A DNA stretch of 5,353 nt, from contig CAMYNO010000020.1 of the NCBI GenBank assembly GCA_947259815.1, positions 1 through 5,353 on the forward strand, given 5' to 3'. The position numbers and the translations under genes were made by a program. Source of the stretch: an uncultured Parvularculaceae bacterium (lineage in GTDB: Bacteria > Pseudomonadota > Alphaproteobacteria > Caulobacterales > Parvularculaceae). Below the pieces are notes generated by a model that saw only the letters and a list, made by a program, of their open reading frames with translations, had not been told where the DNA came from and searched no databases. Of the stretch, positions 1 to 5,353 are shown in pieces (position 1 is the stretch's first letter; the number at the start of each line of letters is the position of its first letter).

Positions 1-88
1 AACGTCATAAAGGTTGACCGCAGCTGTCACACCGCAACGCAAAAAAAAGCGTAAAAGAGAAAACGGACGAGTTGGGGGTCGCTATTCG

Positions 89-991
89 GTGTCAGTGAAC
101 GTGCGTATTGATCATCTCCACCGGACGCGCCAGTCGTCCCTGCGCAATCCAGCCGTTTTTGAGGGCGTGGGTCTTCATTCTGGCGAAATCTGCCGGGCCG
201 TTGTCAAACCGGCGCCTGCGGATGCGGGCATTATGTTCACCCGTATCGAAGACGACGGTGACGCATTTAAATCGACGATTGCAGCAAGCCCTGAAAATGT
301 TGTGCGAAGCGATCACGGCACAACCCTTGGCAACGCCTTCGGCGCCTCGATCGCGACGGTCGAACATCTTCTGGCGGCCTTGGCGATTTCGCAAATCGAT
401 AACGCTTTTATCGAGGTCACGGGGCCTGAAATCCCGATCCTTGACGGCAGTGCTGCGCCTTTTCTGGAGGCGCTGGAGGAGGCTGGCCGAAAAATTCAGC
501 CGTCTCGTCGGGGCCATTACAAGCTTTGCGAGGCAATTGAGATTTGCGATGGCGACCGGTCCATTTCGATCACGCCTGACGATCATTTCTCGCTGACGGT
601 GGAAATTGAGTTTGAAGATTGCCTGATTGGCCGGCAATCGCTGTCGGTCACGCTGAGCGATGCCGAGGAAATTGCCCGTATCGCCAGTGCGCGCACTTTT
701 TGCCGGCTCTATGAGGTCGATGCGTTGCGCCGCGCCGGGCTGATCAGGGGCGGCTCCCTGGAAAATTCTCTCGTGGTTGACGGCGGGCGGCTGCTGAATG
801 GCGCCGGGCTTCGTGATTCCCATGAATTTGTGCTGCATAAGGCGCTGGATCTTCTCGGTGATCTCTATCTCCTCGGGGCGCCGATCAGCGGCGCCGTACA
901 CGCCGTTAAGCCGGGCCACGACCTCAATTGCCGTGCGGCATTGGCGATACATCGCCAGCTCAATCCGGCCCAGCGCGCCGCAGTCGTTTGA
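89..991 (+). CDS. lpxC: UDP-3-O-acyl-N-acetylglucosamine deacetylase (LpxC)
   Basis: LpxC is the cytosolic zinc enzyme that removes the acetyl group from UDP-3-O-(3-hydroxyacyl)-GlcNAc, the committed step of lipid A synthesis. Numbering from the GTG at 89 gives 300 residues (E. coli has about 305). The family signatures are present in order: FEGVGLHSG near residue 24-32, VEHLLAAL with E92 and zinc ligand H93, LDGSAAPF, ARTF with T203, HKALD with zinc ligands H250 and D254, and SGAVHAVKPGHDLN with catalytic H277. All expected zinc and acid-base residues are intact. The start is uncertain: there is no ATG, and in-frame GTG codons lie at 89, 95 and 101. I chose 89 because a G-rich stretch at 74-78 sits about 10 bases upstream. 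An in-frame TTG at 14 would add a Lys/Arg-rich tail not typical of the family. The C-terminus ends QRAAVV. First gene of the collinear block; the function is very secure. Confidence 0.97.
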   Translation: MSVNVRIDHLHRTRQSSLRNPAVFEGVGLHSGEICRAVVKPAPADAGIMFTRIEDDGDAFKSTIAASPENVVRSDHGTTLGNAFGASIATVEHLLAALAISQIDNAFIEVTGPEIPILDGSAAPFLEALEEAGRKIQPSRRGHYKLCEAIEICDGDRSISITPDDHFSLTVEIEFEDCLIGRQSLSVTLSDAEEIARIASARTFCRLYEVDALRRAGLIRGGSLENSLVVDGGRLLNGAGLRDSHEFVLHKALDLLGDLYLLGAPISGAVHAVKPGHDLNCRAALAIHRQLNPAQRAAVV

Positions 992-1005
992 CGCCGTCGA
1001 CGGCG
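992..1005. repeat. Perfect 14-base palindrome right after the lpxC stop
   Basis: CGCCGTCGACGGCG begins at the base after the lpxC TGA and equals its own reverse complement. As RNA it could form a 5-bp GC stem with a TCGA loop. No T-run follows (the next bases are GCGACTAAAAC), so it does not look like a standard intrinsic terminator. It may be a processing or stabilising hairpin, a protein site, or chance in GC-rich sequence. Confidence 0.4.
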
Positions 1006-1011
1006 GCGACT

Positions 1012-1063
1012 AAAACGCCATTTCCGCGAGGGGCGGCGGCGATATCAAGCGTAAAGGCGTTTT
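1012..1063 (+). repeat. 8-base inverted repeat flanking the bamD leader
   Basis: AAAACGCC at 1012-1019 and its exact complement GGCGTTTT at 1056-1063 are separated by 36 bases. The right arm ends one base before the GTG start of bamD and includes the GG of its ribosome binding site. If the arms pair in mRNA, part of the Shine-Dalgarno sequence would be masked. The arms are seen directly; any regulatory role is inference, and the long loop makes the structure only moderately likely. Confidence 0.35.
1052..1057 (+). promoter_or_regulatory. Ribosome binding site of bamD
   Basis: TAAAGG lies 7 bases before the GTG at 1065, a good Shine-Dalgarno spacing. It supports GTG as the bamD start, together with the lipoprotein signal peptide that begins exactly there. 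Its two G residues are also the first bases of the right arm of the inverted repeat at 1012-1063. Confidence 0.65.
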
Positions 1064-1064
1064 C

Positions 1065-2036
1065 GTGAAACCTGGCTTCCGTTCATTACTTTTCGTTCTC
1101 TTCATCAGTTCCGCCACTGGCCTGACCGCATGCGGCGGCGGCAAGAAAGAGAAGTTCGCTTATGTCGAGCGTCCGGTGGAAACGCTCTATGCCGACGGCG
1201 CGCGTGAACTGGAGCGCAAGCGCTATGATCGCGCGATTGCCTTCTTTGAGGAGGTAGAGCGCCAGCATCCTTATTCGGCCTGGGCGCGGCGCGCCATGCT
1301 GATGAAGTCTTTCGCCTATTATCAGGGCAATGATTATGACGAAGCGCTGGCCTCGGTGGACAGTTTCGTTGCGCTGCATCCGGGCAACAAGGATGTGGCC
1401 TACGCGTATTACCTGAAGGCGATTTGTCACTATGAACGTATTCGCGATGTCGGCCGCGATCAGGATTACACCAATAATGCAGTTGCGGCGCTGACCGATG
1501 TCGTGCGCCGTTTTCCGGATACGGAATATGCCCGTGATGCCCGCTTGAAGCTTGATCTCACCTACGATCACCTTGCCGGCAAGGAAATGTATGTCGGCCG
1601 GTACTATCTGAAAGAGAACAAACATATCGCCGCGATCAACCGGTTCAAAACCGTTATCACGAAATATCAGACCACGAACCATGTGCCGGAAGCGCTGCAC
1701 CGCCTGTCGGAAGCTTATCTTGAGCTTGGCGTTGTGGATGAAGCGCGTTCCGCGGCGGCGGTGCTCGGACATAATTTTCCGGGAAGCCGATGGTATGCCG
1801 ATTCCTACCGGCTGTTCGAAAAGCGCGGCCTGATTCTCGCTGACGGCACCACGCCATCGCGATTGCGCGCGGCGGCGAAGAGGACGGTCGAAGACGAGGA
1901 TCCGAACGAGGTTCTGCGGAACCTCAATCGCGGTGCGCTGGAAGAGGCGCCGCCCCCGTCCGCGGCCGAACTTGAGGCGCTCTCTCCCAATTCCGATGAG
2001 CTTTCCGACGATTTGAGCGGTCCGTCAGAGCTATAG
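1065..2036 (+). CDS. bamD: Outer membrane assembly lipoprotein BamD (ComL/YfiO family)
   Basis: BamD is the essential lipoprotein of the BAM complex. It sits on the periplasmic face of the outer membrane and works with BamA to fold beta-barrel proteins. The GTG start gives 323 residues. A lipoprotein signal peptide is visible: MKPGFR, a hydrophobic core at about 7-20, and lipobox LTAC with lipidated C23, followed by GGGKK. TPR-type helix pairs follow at roughly 37-70 (YADGARELERKRYDRAIAFFEEVERQHP is the typical BamD opening, seen here around 42-69), 74-107, 112-151, 174-205 and 208-243. The motif GSRWYADSY ends the TPR domain. The protein is longer than E. coli BamD (about 245) because of a tail from about 260 that is charged, Pro/Ser-rich and strongly acidic at the end. 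Alphaproteobacterial BamDs are often longer. It lies 73 bases after lpxC, probably in the same transcription unit, linking lipid A and outer-membrane protein assembly. Confidence 0.95.
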   Translation: MKPGFRSLLFVLFISSATGLTACGGGKKEKFAYVERPVETLYADGARELERKRYDRAIAFFEEVERQHPYSAWARRAMLMKSFAYYQGNDYDEALASVDSFVALHPGNKDVAYAYYLKAICHYERIRDVGRDQDYTNNAVAALTDVVRRFPDTEYARDARLKLDLTYDHLAGKEMYVGRYYLKENKHIAAINRFKTVITKYQTTNHVPEALHRLSEAYLELGVVDEARSAAAVLGHNFPGSRWYADSYRLFEKRGLILADGTTPSRLRAAAKRTVEDEDPNEVLRNLNRGALEEAPPPSAAELEALSPNSDELSDDLSGPSEL

Positions 2037-2037
2037 G

Positions 2038-2087
2038 CGACGCTTCGGCTTTTCACGCCATCGCAAATTGCGGTAGGAACAGCGTCG
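2038..2087 (+). repeat. 7-base inverted repeat spanning the bamD-recN gap
   Basis: CGACGCT at 2038-2044 is complementary to AGCGTCG at 2081-2087. Inside it, CGCAAATTGCG at 2062-2072 is itself a small inverted repeat (4-bp stem, 3-base loop). The right outer arm is exactly the 7-base spacer of the candidate LexA box. No T-run follows, so an intrinsic terminator is not supported. The fold could equally be chance. Confidence 0.3.
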
Positions 2088-2091
2088 GAAC
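2077..2091. promoter_or_regulatory. Candidate LexA operator (alphaproteobacterial SOS box) upstream of recN
   Basis: The sequence GAACAGCGTCGGAAC is GAAC-N7-GAAC, the complement of GTTC-N7-GTTC. This direct-repeat motif is the established LexA-binding site in Alphaproteobacteria, unlike the CTGT-N8-ACAG palindrome of E. coli. Both half sites are perfect and the spacer is exactly 7. It ends 14 bases before the recN ATG, a position where bound LexA would block a nearby promoter, and recN is a classic SOS gene. A weak -35-like TTGCGG lies at 2068-2073, but I see no convincing -10 element. The motif is observed; repression by LexA is inferred from motif, spacing and gene identity. Confidence 0.8.
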
Positions 2092-2105
2092 CAATCCGGC
2101 GCACG

Positions 2106-5353
<3,248 letters not shown>

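Noticed and set aside
1..10. TAA at 8-10 as the stop codon of an upstream gene such as ftsZ
   Set aside because: Only two codons precede it in the window, so the upstream gene cannot be identified from the sequence.
14..42. TTGACC as a -35 promoter element for lpxC
   Set aside because: TTGACC at 14-19 matches a -35 well, but no acceptable -10 hexamer occurs 16-18 bases downstream, so a promoter is not supported.
38..51. CGC-A8-GCG as a small hairpin or slippery site upstream of lpxC
   Set aside because: A 3-bp stem is too weak to fold, and there is no evidence that this region is translated.
92..952. Long minus-strand open frame (286 codons) opposite lpxC
   Set aside because: It lies wholly antisense to a clearly conserved gene, its translation resembles no family I know, and GC-rich codon bias commonly opens such frames.
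1086..1772. Minus-strand open frame (228 codons) opposite bamD
   Set aside because: Fully overlapped by bamD with its signal peptide and TPRs; no recognisable motif or ribosome site of its own.

Overview
This window is a stretch of four collinear, plus-strand, chromosomal housekeeping genes: lpxC (lipid A synthesis), bamD (outer-membrane protein assembly), recN (double-strand-break repair) and the first 511 codons of ligA (NAD+-dependent DNA ligase), which runs off the right edge. The protein sequences and the order lpxC-bamD-recN-ligA point to a GC-rich alphaproteobacterium. In many members of that class this block follows the ftsQ-ftsA-ftsZ division genes. That upstream neighbour is outside the window, so its presence here is inferred. 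I cannot name the genus.

Layout: 1-88 is noncoding sequence upstream of lpxC. lpxC (about 89-991) has no ATG start and must use GTG (or less likely TTG). A 73-base gap follows, holding a perfect 14-base palindrome and an 8+8-base inverted repeat that overlaps the bamD ribosome binding site. bamD (1065-2036) encodes a lipoprotein with a clear lipobox and TPR repeats. A 69-base gap then carries GAAC-N7-GAAC, which matches the alphaproteobacterial LexA (SOS) operator, 14 bases before the recN start. recN (2106-3812) is full length with intact ATPase motifs. ligA starts only 7 bases after the recN stop, so the two are probably cotranscribed.

Functionally, the first two genes serve the outer membrane (lipid A and beta-barrel assembly) and the last two serve DNA repair and replication. 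The SOS-box candidate sits at the boundary between the pairs. It suggests that recN-ligA has its own damage-inducible promoter in addition to any read-through from lpxC-bamD. I see no mobile element, CRISPR array, tRNA, rRNA or novel multigene system. All long minus-strand reading frames are shadows of these four genes. The most informative noncoding signal is the SOS box upstream of recN.
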